From the NCBI GenBank assembly GCA_004134985.1, contig REGQ01000028.1, positions 1-64,000 of the forward strand: a stretch of DNA of 64,000 nt, written 5' to 3'. A program made the translations under genes and the position numbers. Below, piece by piece: positions 17,530-27,110 of this stretch; position 1 is the first letter of the stretch; each line of letters opens with the position of its first letter. The notes under the pieces are model-generated. The model was not told the DNA's origin, did not search any database, and was given only the letters and a program-made list of their open reading frames with translations. Origin of the DNA: Paenibacillaceae bacterium. Lineage in GTDB: Bacteria; Bacillota; Bacilli; Paenibacillales; Paenibacillaceae.

Positions 17530-17967
17530 TTGAAGTTGATTATTGATCAGTCACTGGACCACAAAGATATTGAAATTACGATTAAATGCGGATTGATAGA
17601 TGAGGACCTTGAGCGGCTGATCGCCCAGATCCGTCTGTTCTCATTTTCCATAACCGGCAAAAAGGATGGCCGCAGCCACCAAATCCGGCTAGAGGATGTT
17701 TATTATTTTGAATCTATCGACAATAAGACCTTCATCTATTGCGAGCAAGCGGTGTATGAATCCAGCCTCAAGCTTTACGAACTGGAGGGACATCTCGCCC
17801 AGAGTCATTTCGCGCGGATCAGCAAATCCTGCATTTTGAACATCAGCAAGCTGTCCAGCGTGAAGGCGCTGCTGTACGGCAAATTCGAAGCCCAATTAAT
17901 CAACAAGGAGAAACTTATTATTAATCGGCATTACGTCCAAGCACTCAAGGAAAAAATTCAATTTTAA
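17530..17967 (+). CDS. LytTR-domain DNA-binding regulator
   Basis: 145 residues. The C-terminal two-thirds is a LytTR DNA-binding domain (IRLEDVYYFESIDNKTFIYC ... ARISKSCILNISKLSSVKALLYGKFEAQLINKEKLIINRHYV). The N-terminal 40 residues are a short extension, with no receiver domain. This is the stand-alone LytTR type found next to DUF3021 membrane proteins, which usually control a neighbouring ABC transporter. The start chosen is TTG at 17530, eight bases after GGAAGGAG; the open frame runs further back but without support. It heads a four-gene operon. Confidence 0.88.
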   Translation: MKLIIDQSLDHKDIEITIKCGLIDEDLERLIAQIRLFSFSITGKKDGRSHQIRLEDVYYFESIDNKTFIYCEQAVYESSLKLYELEGHLAQSHFARISKSCILNISKLSSVKALLYGKFEAQLINKEKLIINRHYVQALKEKIQF

Positions 17968-17981
17968 AGGAGGCCGTACGA

Positions 17982-18416
17982 TTGTCGACACTTAAAACTC
18001 ATTTTACCATTATCTGTTACTCCTTCACCTTCCTCGTTCTGCTGTACGCAGTGATGGATGCCGTGGAAATATTTCCGCCGCTATCCGCCGGAAACATCTT
18101 TCTCTTTATGGGCATGACGGTCTCTATCAAGCTATTGATTGCGCTGACCGACAAGCTGCCTGTCAAAAATGGCACACTCGCCTCATTGATCCGTATCGCA
18201 GATATTATCATCGTCGTATTTACACTCGGAATTTTGTTCGAGCTGTTCCCGCTCGATTGGTTCTATATTTTGTGTACCTTGGGCATGATTCTCATCATCT
18301 ACTTCGGTGTGGGGAGCATTCTTATGATCAAAGATCAGGCCGATGCCAATGCAATTAACAAGCAGCTTAGGCTCAATCAGCACAAATTAGCAAAGAAGGG
18401 TGAGCGCCTTGAATAA
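17982..18416 (+). CDS. DUF3021 membrane protein
   Basis: 144 residues with four hydrophobic segments (about 8-30, 37-55, 65-88 and 94-117) and a charged tail. It matches the DUF3021 pattern and position: 14 bases after a stand-alone LytTR gene. Family members are thought to act as membrane partners that hold back the LytTR regulator; that is known only for some members. The start is TTG at 17982, immediately after AAAGGAGGCCGTACGA. Its end overlaps the next gene by eight bases. Confidence 0.85.
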   Translation: MSTLKTHFTIICYSFTFLVLLYAVMDAVEIFPPLSAGNIFLFMGMTVSIKLLIALTDKLPVKNGTLASLIRIADIIIVVFTLGILFELFPLDWFYILCTLGMILIIYFGVGSILMIKDQADANAINKQLRLNQHKLAKKGERLE

Positions 18417-19323
18417 AATTATCGAAGTAACTGGCCTCAAAAAATCTTTTGGCAGTGTGCAGGCCGTCAAGAAAGTCGACTTCTGCGTTATGCAGGGCGC
18501 GATGTTTGCTTTTCTCGGGCCTAATGGCGCCGGCAAGTCGACAACGATCGATATGGTGACAACACAATTGCGTCCGGATGCCGGTGAAGTTCTCGTGAAT
18601 GGCTTCCGGCTTGGTCAGGAAGATGAACGCATCCGCGCTTCCATTGGCATTGTTTCCCAGGACAGCCTGCTTGATCCGTTGCTTACTGTAGAGGAAAACC
18701 TGTATGTACGAGGCGGGTTTTACAAACTGTCCAAAGCCGCGCTCAAAACCGCGATTGCACAAGCTTCGGCAACTGCCGATGTGAACGACTTTCTGAAGCG
18801 GCCATATGGCAAGCTGTCCGGGGGACAGCGCAGGCGAGCCGATATCGCACGAGCATTGATCAACACGCCGCGAATTTTATTTTTGGATGAACCGACAACC
18901 GGACTGGACCCGCAAACCCGCAAAAATGTGTGGCAGACCATCCGTCAGCTCCAACAGCAGCAAGGCATGACCATCTTCCTAACCACGCATTACATGGAAG
19001 AAGCCGCCCAAGCGGACTTCATCACGATTATGGATCATGGCGAGGTGCTTGCCCAAGGAACCCCGCTCACGCTTAAGGATCGCCACGCGCAGGATACACT
19101 TAAACTGTTGCCCAAAGATAGCGGGGCGTTGGCTGTTATGCTGGATAGCTTGCAGGTCCCTTACACGGTCGCCAGCGAGGTGTTTCAAATTCCGCTGCAG
19201 CAAACAACGGCGGCGCTGCCGATCATTGACCGCGCTCGTGACAACATCGCCAATATCGAGATTATTAACGGTACAATGGATGATGTGTTTTTGAATCTTA
19301 CCGGAACGGAGGTTAGAGGCTAA
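18409..19323 (+). CDS. ABC transporter ATP-binding protein (drug/DrrA type)
   Basis: About 304 residues. It has Walker A (GPNGAGKST), Q-loop (IVSQDSLLD), signature (LSGGQRRR), Walker B (RILFLDEPT) and the H-loop (TTHYMEEA). The C-terminal extension resembles the DrrA group of exporters. The ATPase powers the membrane protein of the next gene. Start is uncertain: TTG at 18409 has well-spaced GAAGGGTGA; GTG at 18400 is in frame but sits against the ribosome site. It overlaps the DUF3021 gene at one end and the permease by TAATG at the other. Confidence 0.93.
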   Translation: MNKIIEVTGLKKSFGSVQAVKKVDFCVMQGAMFAFLGPNGAGKSTTIDMVTTQLRPDAGEVLVNGFRLGQEDERIRASIGIVSQDSLLDPLLTVEENLYVRGGFYKLSKAALKTAIAQASATADVNDFLKRPYGKLSGGQRRRADIARALINTPRILFLDEPTTGLDPQTRKNVWQTIRQLQQQQGMTIFLTTHYMEEAAQADFITIMDHGEVLAQGTPLTLKDRHAQDTLKLLPKDSGALAVMLDSLQVPYTVASEVFQIPLQQTTAALPIIDRARDNIANIEIINGTMDDVFLNLTGTEVRG

Positions 19324-20174
19324 TGCTTGTGATCGCTAAGCGGAACTTGAAAATCTTCTTCAGAGATAAAAGCGCCGTATTTTTCTCCTTTTTGTCTGTC
19401 ATCATTATTCTTGGCTTATATGTTATTTTTCTGGGGGATTTAATTACCAGCGGGTTGCAGGGAGTCGCAGAGGTTGACTTTCTCATCAACAGTTGGGTGA
19501 TGGCTGGCATTTTGGCGGTCACCTCCGTCACTTCGACGTTAGGCGCATTCAGCATTATGGTCGAAGACCGCAGCCGTAAAATTATGAAGGATTTCAAGGT
19601 TGCCCCGATTAAGCGGCGTGATATTGCCGCTGGCTATATTCTCGGCGCCTTCATCATCGGCGTAATTATGAGTGTCACCACCTTAATTCTGGCGGAGCTG
19701 TTCATCGTTCTGACCGGAGGCGAACTGCTGCCGCTTACATCACTTCTGAAGGTACTGGCAATTATCCCGCTGGCCGTGCTGGCAAGCAGTTCCATCGTAT
19801 TCTTTATTACTTCTTTCCTGAGCAGCCAAAGCGCGTTTACGACAGTCAGCACCATTATCGGCACATTGATCGGCTTTCTCACCGGCATTTACATTCCCAT
19901 CGGTTCGCTGCCGGAAGCCGTTCAATTCATCATCAAGGTGTTCCCGGTGTCCCATGCTGGATCATTGCTTCGTGAGGTCATGCTGGAGCGGCCCATGGAG
20001 CTTTCATTCGCGGGGGCGCCTGCGAGCGTCGTAGAGGATTTTAAAGTAAGCATGGGCGTCAACTATCAGTTCGGCAGCTTCTCAACGACCGCCGGAACCA
20101 GCGTTGCAATCCTGTTAGCTACGACTGCCGTCTTCTATGCGCTCGCGGTTGTTATGATGGCCAGGCGCCCATAA
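19323..20174 (+). CDS. ABC-2 type permease
   Basis: 283 residues with six hydrophobic segments and a YadH/NodJ-like ABC-2 membrane domain. Its ATG shares a base with the ATPase stop (TAATG), so it is translationally coupled and they form one exporter. A large extracytoplasmic loop (about 215-255, from LRE to the last segment) fits the family. With the LytTR and DUF3021 genes this resembles regulated export modules for peptides or drugs. The substrate is unknown; no bacteriocin or immunity gene is nearby. Confidence 0.92.
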   Translation: MLVIAKRNLKIFFRDKSAVFFSFLSVIIILGLYVIFLGDLITSGLQGVAEVDFLINSWVMAGILAVTSVTSTLGAFSIMVEDRSRKIMKDFKVAPIKRRDIAAGYILGAFIIGVIMSVTTLILAELFIVLTGGELLPLTSLLKVLAIIPLAVLASSSIVFFITSFLSSQSAFTTVSTIIGTLIGFLTGIYIPIGSLPEAVQFIIKVFPVSHAGSLLREVMLERPMELSFAGAPASVVEDFKVSMGVNYQFGSFSTTAGTSVAILLATTAVFYALAVVMMARRP

Positions 20175-20394
20175 GCGGACTGTCTGTTAGGGATTTTTAT
20201 AATGAGCCATGATAGCGCAGCAGCAGATCGTTTGCAGGGCAGCCTGATGACTGTCCAAATGCATTTCGCCCACCTTGTTATATCACCGAAAAATATCGTG
20301 CATAAATAATATACTTTAGTTTATTGTCGTTCCCCCCTGTTCCTTCTAGGATAGAAATAAATCCGCTATCGAGGAAAGGAAGCTGGTTTCTTCT

Positions 20395-23316
20395 ATGCCA
20401 ACCAACTACATCATTGTATATCCGCAGCATGCGACAGCCCAGGAGCGGCTCGCCGCACATGAAATTCGCCGCTATGTTTATTTGCGCACGTCGCAGCTGC
20501 TGCCCTTGCTGTCTTCGAATGAACTTCCGGAGGGGATGAGCGGCTTTGCCGTCTCACAGGAAGGAGCAGGGCAGTCATACCGCATCTATACCGTAACTAC
20601 GCCACAAAATCACACCTGGGTGCATGTCACCGGAGGGGACGAAGGCGGAATATTGTACGCCGCATATCGGGTAGCAGAGCAGCTCGGAGTTCGCTTTGCC
20701 TTGCACGGCGATATTATTCCGGATAGTCAGATTCCCTTGTCGCTGGCATTCGCGGAGGAGCACGGCAAGCCGCTGTTCGAGCTCCGCGGCATTCTGCCAT
20801 TCCATGACTTCCCGGAGGGGCCCGATTGGTGGAGCGTGGACGATTACAAGAGTGTCATCGCCCAACTTCCCAAGCTGCGAATGAACTTCTTTGGGTTGCA
20901 TACGTACCCGGAGAAGGAACCGAATCCGCTATCTTACAATGCCGAGCCGGCCGTATGGATCGGCTTGCCCGAGGATGCCGGAAGCTGCGTGAAAGCCAGC
21001 TACCCGTCACGCCACTTTACAACCGAAAGCGAAGTATGGGGCTATGCGCCCAAGGCAACAAGCAGTTTCTCTGATGGGGCAGGAGAGCTGTTCGACCGTG
21101 ACGATTACGGTGCGCCCCACATGGAAGGAATGGCACCATGGCCGGCAGATGAGCAGGCTGAGAATAAGCTGTTCGATCAATTTGGCGAGCTGCTGGGCGA
21201 TATATTCTCCTTCGCGAAACAGCTTGGCGCGCAGTCTTGTGTTGGAACCGAGCTGCCGCTGACCATTCCGGCCAGACTTCGGCAGCGTCTGACGGCAGCT
21301 GGGATTGATCCGGACAAGCCGGAAACAGTACAGCGGCTATATGAAGGCATCTTTAAACGCATTCAGCATGTGCATCCGCTGGATTATTACTGGCTCTGGA
21401 CACCGGAGGAATGGACGTGGAACGGCAATACCAAGGAGCAGTCGCAAGTGATCCTTCAGGATATCCAGGCAGCCGTTGCGGCGGTGGACACCACCGCCTC
21501 ACCATTCAAGCTGGCTACCTGCGGATGGGTGCTTGGCCCGCAGGAGGATCGAACCTTATATGATCGTGTGCTGCCGGATACCATGCCTTTTAGCTGCATT
21601 AACCGCCAGTTTGGCTTTGAATTTGTGGATGACGGCTTCCAGGCCGTTCAACAGCGTCCAACCTGGGCGATTCCCTGGATGGAGGACGACCCTGCACTCA
21701 TTCTCCCTCAGCTCTGGGCTGGACGAATGCGCAGAGATGCAGCAGATGCAGCCGCCTATGGCTGTAATGGGCTGCTGGGCATTCATTGGCGCACCCGTAT
21801 CATCGAACCGAACGTCGCAGCGCTGGCAGCTGCCGGGTGGGAGCAATCCGGGTGGAATCCGCATACAGATTATCCGGCAAGCGCCGATGCCGATCACGAA
21901 GATCCGCGGGCTGAGGGAGCTATCGGAGGGCAGAGCATTACCTTCCCTGCAGTGGCGGAAGACGACGCACCGGAAGGGACGGCAGCAGCGTATGTAACAG
22001 GCCGGATTGGCAGCGAAGGCTACCGCATGCACATTCCCGGCGGGTACTACGATGTATCCTTGACCTTGCGGGAAGCAGCGGGCAATAATGGGCCCGCCAG
22101 CATCATGAATGTATCGGTCTACGGACAATCGGAAGGCCAGGCCATCTCCCGTATTGTCGACTTGGCGGAGCAGGCGGATCATCGAGGGAGCTATACACTG
22201 ACTTTCAAGAATATTCAGGTCATTGACGGTCTTCTAGGAGTCATGCTGCGTCCCCTTCGCGGCGAAGCCGCCCTATGCGCTGTTGAGGTTGCCGGACAGC
22301 CTTACGGTTACGATCCTGAGCAGGAAAATGTCTTCTCGCGCAAAATCAATTGCGGCGGCAGCGCCCATGGACAATATGAGGCCGACCTGCCTGTCATAAC
22401 GGTACGGCAGCGCCATCTGCCTGTAGAAGACTTCTACCTGGACTGGGCAACCACGCGCTTCGGACCGGAAGCAGGTGCCGATATTGCGGAGGTATTCAGT
22501 GCCCTAGATGGCAACCTTCCCCGCCCTGTCGTCTGGGTGACCGGACCTGGCAGCGACATTGCGCCCAACCGCTCGTCATGGCAAATTGTGTCCAATGGCT
22601 ACGCCTTCGTGGACCGGCTCGAAGCGCTTCGTGAACGTGTCGCAGGCAAAGGCAACCTTGAGCGCCTGGACTACTGGCTGCATCAATTCCGCTATTTGCG
22701 CTGTGCTGCCCGCATCGGCTGCGAGCTTGGCAGTTATGAGGCCATAGCGGAGAAGATCGGGAGCAGAACCTCGCCTGATGAACAGAAGGCACTGGCCATA
22801 GCGGAGCTGCTGCCGCTTCGTATATCACTGGCGGCATCAATCTCGGAGCTCAATCGCCATCTGCTGGCTGCTGTCTCTACTCCCGGGGAATTGGGCACCG
22901 TTTCCAATGTGCAGCAGCAAGCAATGCACAAGCTTCTGCAGCGAAGCGGGCAGCAGCTTGCGCAATGGCTTGGCGAGCCGCTGCCTCCCGAGGCGACGCC
23001 GTCTGCTTATTACACTGGGGAACCAAGAATGATTGTACCTACTGTAAGAACGCTCCTCAGTCAGGGAGAAGAACTCCGATTAACCATTCTCTTCCTCGGC
23101 GTGCAACCAGACGATGCAGCAGTGTACTGGAGCGTGCTTGGAGGGATCGAATACAATCGCATCCCGCTGCAGCATGTAAGCCGGGGCGTGTATTCTACCG
23201 TCATCCCGGGCAGTGATGAGGATTTGGAATATTACGTGGCCGATCCCGGAAGCGGCCTGCAATTCCCGGCCACAGCCGGCACGATCAATCAGACAATTGT
23301 ACGGATGCAAGCATAG
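20395..23316 (+). CDS. Large glycosidase-like protein with GH67-N-like and malectin-like regions
   Basis: 973 residues. Residues about 1-110 resemble the N-terminal domain of alpha-glucuronidases and related enzymes (YIIVYPQHATAQERLAAHEIRRY). Residues about 120-480 look like a TIM-barrel catalytic region (RGILPFHDFPEGPDWWSVDDY, LWTPEEWTWNG near 333, GIHWRTR near 465). About 510-660 resembles a malectin-like beta-sandwich, ending INCGGSAHGQ. The rest is helical with a final beta-rich part. There is no signal peptide, so it should act on imported oligosaccharides. I recognise the architecture but not the exact family; alpha-glucuronidase or hexosaminidase-like are guesses. ATG follows GAGGAAAGGAAG with long spacing. 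It lies next to a long carbohydrate region. Confidence 0.7.
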   Translation: MPTNYIIVYPQHATAQERLAAHEIRRYVYLRTSQLLPLLSSNELPEGMSGFAVSQEGAGQSYRIYTVTTPQNHTWVHVTGGDEGGILYAAYRVAEQLGVRFALHGDIIPDSQIPLSLAFAEEHGKPLFELRGILPFHDFPEGPDWWSVDDYKSVIAQLPKLRMNFFGLHTYPEKEPNPLSYNAEPAVWIGLPEDAGSCVKASYPSRHFTTESEVWGYAPKATSSFSDGAGELFDRDDYGAPHMEGMAPWPADEQAENKLFDQFGELLGDIFSFAKQLGAQSCVGTELPLTIPARLRQRLTAAGIDPDKPETVQRLYEGIFKRIQHVHPLDYYWLWTPEEWTWNGNTKEQSQVILQDIQAAVAAVDTTASPFKLATCGWVLGPQEDRTLYDRVLPDTMPFSCINRQFGFEFVDDGFQAVQQRPTWAIPWMEDDPALILPQLWAGRMRRDAADAAAYGCNGLLGIHWRTRIIEPNVAALAAAGWEQSGWNPHTDYPASADADHEDPRAEGAIGGQSITFPAVAEDDAPEGTAAAYVTGRIGSEGYRMHIPGGYYDVSLTLREAAGNNGPASIMNVSVYGQSEGQAISRIVDLAEQADHRGSYTLTFKNIQVIDGLLGVMLRPLRGEAALCAVEVAGQPYGYDPEQENVFSRKINCGGSAHGQYEADLPVITVRQRHLPVEDFYLDWATTRFGPEAGADIAEVFSALDGNLPRPVVWVTGPGSDIAPNRSSWQIVSNGYAFVDRLEALRERVAGKGNLERLDYWLHQFRYLRCAARIGCELGSYEAIAEKIGSRTSPDEQKALAIAELLPLRISLAASISELNRHLLAAVSTPGELGTVSNVQQQAMHKLLQRSGQQLAQWLGEPLPPEATPSAYYTGEPRMIVPTVRTLLSQGEELRLTILFLGVQPDDAAVYWSVLGGIEYNRIPLQHVSRGVYSTVIPGSDEDLEYYVADPGSGLQFPATAGTINQTIVRMQA

Positions 23317-23325
23317 ACGCTCAAA

Positions 23326-23371
23326 CAGCCCGCAGCCATCAGCGAAACGAATTCGCGAAGGCTGCGGGCTG
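23326..23371. terminator. Strong hairpin between convergent genes
   Basis: A perfect 12-bp G+C-rich stem, CAGCCCGCAGCC at 23326-23337 and GGCTGCGGGCTG at 23360-23371. It lies 10 bases past the glycosidase-like gene stop and 17 bases from the end of the converging phosphatase gene. It lacks a long T-run but likely serves both. Confidence 0.72.
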
Positions 23372-23387
23372 TAACAAGTTCCAGTGA

Positions 23388-24128
23388 TTAATTGAAAAAA
23401 TGATAGGCCTGCTCTATATACTCCGCTCCCAGCCCTCCATCCAAGGCAGCAGTCATCAGCTTCTTGCGGCTGTACGCTACACTTTTGAATTCAATATAGC
23501 CATCAACGATCGTCATATAGTGCGCATCTTTACTTGGCTCGTCAGGCACAAACCGTTCCCCCCGCTGTCGGTTCGCTCGATAAGAGCAGCCGCCGGGGTT
23601 CAGCCACAGCTCATGATTCCCCACCCAATGAACCGATTGGTAGTGGGTGTGGCCGAACAATAGCCGGCGTGGACAAGCATGCTCTGTATGCTCCTTTTCC
23701 TCAACCTGCTCAAGCCAAAACTGCTCAAACTGATGACGGCTTTCAATCGTGCTGTACCCCTTATACATGTGCTGCATGCAATACTCAATTCCGTCCAGCT
23801 CGAAAGCCTGCTTTTCAGGCAACTGCTCCAGAAATGCGATTTCGATTTCGCTTAACTGAGCAGCATTCCACTCAAGCCATGATCTGTCCACCGCGACAGC
23901 TGGAAGATGTCCCCTTCCCCTATAAGCTGCGACAACTGCCTGATCATGATTCCCTTTCACACACACGGCCTGATGTGCAGCCATCCAGGCGATCACTTCC
24001 TTCGAATACGGCCCGCAATCGACCAAATCCCCCGCGCAATAAATTTTGTCGCTATCCTTCTCTTGCTTCCATACCGCCTCGAGGGCGCAAATATTGGCGT
24101 GTATATCCGAGATGATCAAGGCTTTCAC
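23388..24128 (-). CDS. Metallophosphoesterase (YfcE/YmdB-like calcineurin fold)
   Basis: 246 residues. The metal motifs are present: D-x-H in IISDIHANICALE, GDLVDCGP, GNHD in VKGNHDQAV, and the late histidines in LLFGHTHYQSVHW and LNPGGC. This is the Metallophos_2 layout of small phosphodiesterases and protein phosphatases. It overlaps the AraC regulator gene by four bases (ATGA) and is last in that minus-strand unit. Its link to sugar use is by position only. The substrate is not evident. Confidence 0.87.
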   Translation of the reverse strand: MKALIISDIHANICALEAVWKQEKDSDKIYCAGDLVDCGPYSKEVIAWMAAHQAVCVKGNHDQAVVAAYRGRGHLPAVAVDRSWLEWNAAQLSEIEIAFLEQLPEKQAFELDGIEYCMQHMYKGYSTIESRHQFEQFWLEQVEEKEHTEHACPRRLLFGHTHYQSVHWVGNHELWLNPGGCSYRANRQRGERFVPDEPSKDAHYMTIVDGYIEFKSVAYSRKKLMTAALDGGLGAEYIEQAYHFFN

Positions 24129-25042
24129 AGACTATCGCTCCTTGGCTTGGATTTATAAAGGGACTGCAATCGATACTGCAGCGGCGTAAGCCCGACAAGC
24201 CTCTTGAACACTCGAAAGAAATAAGTCACCGTTGCGAAGCCGCACGTATCGGCAATCTCGTTCACACTGAGGCCGGTCTGCAGCAGCAGCCCTTTGGCAT
24301 GATAGATTCTGACGTCGTTTACATACGCGATCGGGGGCAGGCCTACAACTTCTGCAAACCGGCTGCAAAAGAAGCTGCGGCTCATCCCTGCCTGTCTGGC
24401 AAGCTTCGCAAGCTCATACCTGGCAAACGGCTCGCGGTCAATCGTTGCCTTCACCTTCATAATCGCCGGGCCATGCGCCGATGGCAGAACCTGCTGCCCT
24501 GACTTCCTATGTTCCCACAGATAAACCAACAGCTGCAGCACTCTTGTCTTTAAATAGAATTGATTGTTCCCGCCATTACTGATGAATTCATGGTGCATGT
24601 CCCTGCACAGCTTCTCCCATTCTCTGCAATCCTGGACATCGGTCACTTCCGGGAAGCACACTGCGGATATGCTTGCTTTATCCGCAGGCTCTTCACCATA
24701 CAATTGCTCAATACCAGGCGGCTGCTCAGCAAACGAGGTGCTGAACGCTGAATCTGCGCGCATGCCGAAGAGAATGTAATAGGAAGAATACGGGGGAAAA
24801 CCCTGTACACGCATGCCAGGCTTGCGGAAGAACAGCCTGCCCTTGAACGCACTTGAGCGGCTGCCAGGGGAATCAATGTAGCCGCCGCCATCCATAATCA
24901 GCTCCAGCTCATACCATTTCGTATTTCTGGGCAGGAAGGCGTCCCCATGGGGTGGACAATGACCCTGGCTTAAATGCCCGACATACACCACATAGGGATC
25001 GATAGCATTCAGTTCAGACCCTCGGCTTCCGTCTGTCGTCAT
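24125..25042 (-). CDS. AraC family transcriptional regulator
   Basis: About 305 residues. The N-terminal half is a cupin-like effector domain (YELELIMDGGGYIDSPG...), and the last 100 residues carry two helix-turn-helix motifs with the AraC signature (VNEIADTCGFATVTYFFRVFKRLVGLTPLQYR). Start: ATG at 25042 after GGGAGGTGGACACG; an ATG six codons earlier has no ribosome site. It lies 80 bases after the LplC-like permease gene and could be co-transcribed with the importer it may control. Confidence 0.92.
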   Translation of the reverse strand: MTTDGSRGSELNAIDPYVVYVGHLSQGHCPPHGDAFLPRNTKWYELELIMDGGGYIDSPGSRSSAFKGRLFFRKPGMRVQGFPPYSSYYILFGMRADSAFSTSFAEQPPGIEQLYGEEPADKASISAVCFPEVTDVQDCREWEKLCRDMHHEFISNGGNNQFYLKTRVLQLLVYLWEHRKSGQQVLPSAHGPAIMKVKATIDREPFARYELAKLARQAGMSRSFFCSRFAEVVGLPPIAYVNDVRIYHAKGLLLQTGLSVNEIADTCGFATVTYFFRVFKRLVGLTPLQYRLQSLYKSKPRSDSL

Positions 25043-25124
25043 CGTGTCCACCTCCCGCATGCTGATTTCTCATTCTGTAATGCTATCTTCTGGTATCTAC
25101 TGTGAAGCTGTCATCCCATCATAA

Positions 25125-26039
25125 TTAACCCTTCACTCCGCCAAGCGTCATGCCTTTGACAAAATACTTCTGCAGAAACGGGTATACCATAATAATCGGC
25201 AGACTGGCGATTATCGTCATCGTAGCCCGAATCGACGTTGGCGTCACCTGATTCGTCACACTGCCGCGCTGGTTCCCAAGCACATCCCCAACAGTGGCCT
25301 GAGTGGATGAGCCATTGGCGGTTTGCAAAATTTTCATCAGCTCATATTGCAGCGTGCTCAGTTTCAGATTGGATGAATTGTACAGAAACACATCGAACCA
25401 CGAGTTCCATTGCCACACTGCCACGAACAGCGCAACCGTGGCAAGCGCAGGTGTGCAGAGGGGCAGCACAATTTTCATGAAAATTTTGAAATCGCCGGCG
25501 CTGTCGATTTTGGCCGATTCGATGATGCCCTCCGGAATGCCTTCGATAAAGGAACGGATAATGATGATGTTAAAGGCGCCGACAATGCCCGGAATAATAT
25601 AGACCCAGAAGCTGTTAATCAGGTGAAGCTCCTTATGCAGCAGGTATGTCGGGATCAAGCCGCCATTGAAGTACATCGTCAAAATAAAGGCGAGCGCCAC
25701 CCACTTGCGCAATAAATATTCCGGACGGCTGACCGTATAAGCAACCATCGCCGAACAGAACACCGTGATCACTGTGCCGATGACCGTGCGCAGTACCGAA
25801 ATAATCAGCGACTGAAAAATCGAGGCTTCACGCAGCATATATTCATAATTGTAAAGTGTAAAAATTCGCGGCTTAAGGAAAATGCCGCCCCGGGACGCAT
25901 CCATAGCATCGTTAAGCGACACCGCCAGCATGTTCAAAAACGGGTAAAGCGTAACGATCATCAAACCGATCATAAACAACACATTGCAAATATCAAAAAT
26001 CCAATCGCCCATCGACCGGGCACGGGATGTTAGCTTCAT
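25125..26039 (-). CDS. Sugar ABC permease, LplC type (CUT1)
   Basis: 304 residues, six transmembrane segments and the binding-protein-dependent permease EAA loop (EGIIESAKIDSAGDFKIFMKIVLPLCTPA). The C-terminus ends KYFVKGMTLGGVKG, a hallmark of the LplC group. The ATG at 26039 follows GAGGTGG and lies 16 bases after the LplB gene stop; longer frames upstream overlap LplB and are not used. It pairs with the LplB permease and the lipoprotein. There is no ATPase gene, so it probably uses a shared MsmX-type ATPase elsewhere. Confidence 0.94.
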   Translation of the reverse strand: MKLTSRARSMGDWIFDICNVLFMIGLMIVTLYPFLNMLAVSLNDAMDASRGGIFLKPRIFTLYNYEYMLREASIFQSLIISVLRTVIGTVITVFCSAMVAYTVSRPEYLLRKWVALAFILTMYFNGGLIPTYLLHKELHLINSFWVYIIPGIVGAFNIIIIRSFIEGIPEGIIESAKIDSAGDFKIFMKIVLPLCTPALATVALFVAVWQWNSWFDVFLYNSSNLKLSTLQYELMKILQTANGSSTQATVGDVLGNQRGSVTNQVTPTSIRATMTIIASLPIIMVYPFLQKYFVKGMTLGGVKG

Positions 26040-26055
26040 TTTGGAATACACCACC

Positions 26056-26976
26056 TCAGAATAGTCTCTCTTGGCCGAAGCGCTTGGCCATATGATTAGC
26101 CCCGAACAGCAGCACGATGCTGATGACCGTCTTGAATACGCCTGCAGCGGTTGCAAAGGAGAAGTTCCCCATCGCAATACCGTATTTCAATACAAAAATG
26201 TCGAGATTATCGGAATAATCGGCCGTCAGACCGTTACCTAGCAAATATTGCGGCTCAAAGCCGGACTCCAATATGCTGCCGATATTCATAATCATCAGTA
26301 TGACAATGATCGGCTTTAATCCCGGAAGCGTCACATACAAGATCCGTTGCAGACGGTTCGCCCCGTCAATCTCTGCCGCTTCATACTGGGCCGGGTCAAT
26401 CGCGGTAATGGCGGCCAAATAAATAATCGTATTCCAGCCGACGTTTTTCCAAACTTCGGACACCCCCAGAATTCCCCAGAAGTATTTCCCCTCCGCCAGC
26501 CAAAGAATCGGCTCCTTAATTAGCCCAAGCTTCATCAGAATGAGATTGACAATACCGGAGCTGTCCGTAGACAACGCCGTCACAATGATGCTGGATGCGA
26601 CAACCCAGGAAATAAAGTGAGGCAGGTAGCTGATCGTCTGTACCACCCGCTTGAAAAAAAGGCTGCGCAGCTCATTCAGCAGTATAGCCAGTGTAATCGC
26701 CGTTACAAAGCCCAACACCAAATTAATAATACTCATGGCCAGCGTATTGCGCATCACCAGGTAAAATGTTTCGTCCTGAAACAGTTGTCTGAAATTTTCC
26801 AGTCCCACCCATTCCTGCTCCAGTAGCTTCGTTCCGGGCCGGAAATGCTGAAAAGCGATCGTCCATCCCCAGACCGGGAGGTAGCGAAATACGAATAACC
26901 AGATGACAAAGGGCACCGACATCAAAATAAGTACTTTCTGATCCATAAGTTTGCTCGTCAGTGATTTACGGGACAT
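26056..26976 (-). CDS. Sugar ABC permease, LplB type (CUT1)
   Basis: 306 residues with six membrane segments and an EAA-type loop (AAEIDGANRLQRILYVTLPGLKPII). LplB-type features include FRYLPVWGWTIAFQHFRPG near the N-terminus. The start is ATG at 26976; the purine-rich codons before it (GGCAGGAGGAAGAAGAGG) are its ribosome site, so the longer TTG-started frame is not used. It lies between the lipoprotein and the LplC gene in one operon. Confidence 0.94.
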   Translation of the reverse strand: MSRKSLTSKLMDQKVLILMSVPFVIWLFVFRYLPVWGWTIAFQHFRPGTKLLEQEWVGLENFRQLFQDETFYLVMRNTLAMSIINLVLGFVTAITLAILLNELRSLFFKRVVQTISYLPHFISWVVASSIIVTALSTDSSGIVNLILMKLGLIKEPILWLAEGKYFWGILGVSEVWKNVGWNTIIYLAAITAIDPAQYEAAEIDGANRLQRILYVTLPGLKPIIVILMIMNIGSILESGFEPQYLLGNGLTADYSDNLDIFVLKYGIAMGNFSFATAAGVFKTVISIVLLFGANHMAKRFGQERLF

Positions 26977-27110
26977 CCTCTTCTTCCTCCTGCCCAAATG
27001 GTAAGGAAGACCATGCGGCCTGTTCGCGCTTTGGTCTCCCTTCTATCGGTTCATCATCTTTCCCTCTAACTCTGCTGATGCCTTGATATGTCTAACTTAT
27101 CTCCCAGCTC

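Noticed and set aside
26040-26177. 46-codon extension of the LplC-type permease of importer 1
   Set aside because: The extension overlaps the LplB gene and reads as low-quality sequence; the ATG at 26039 has a clear ribosome site.
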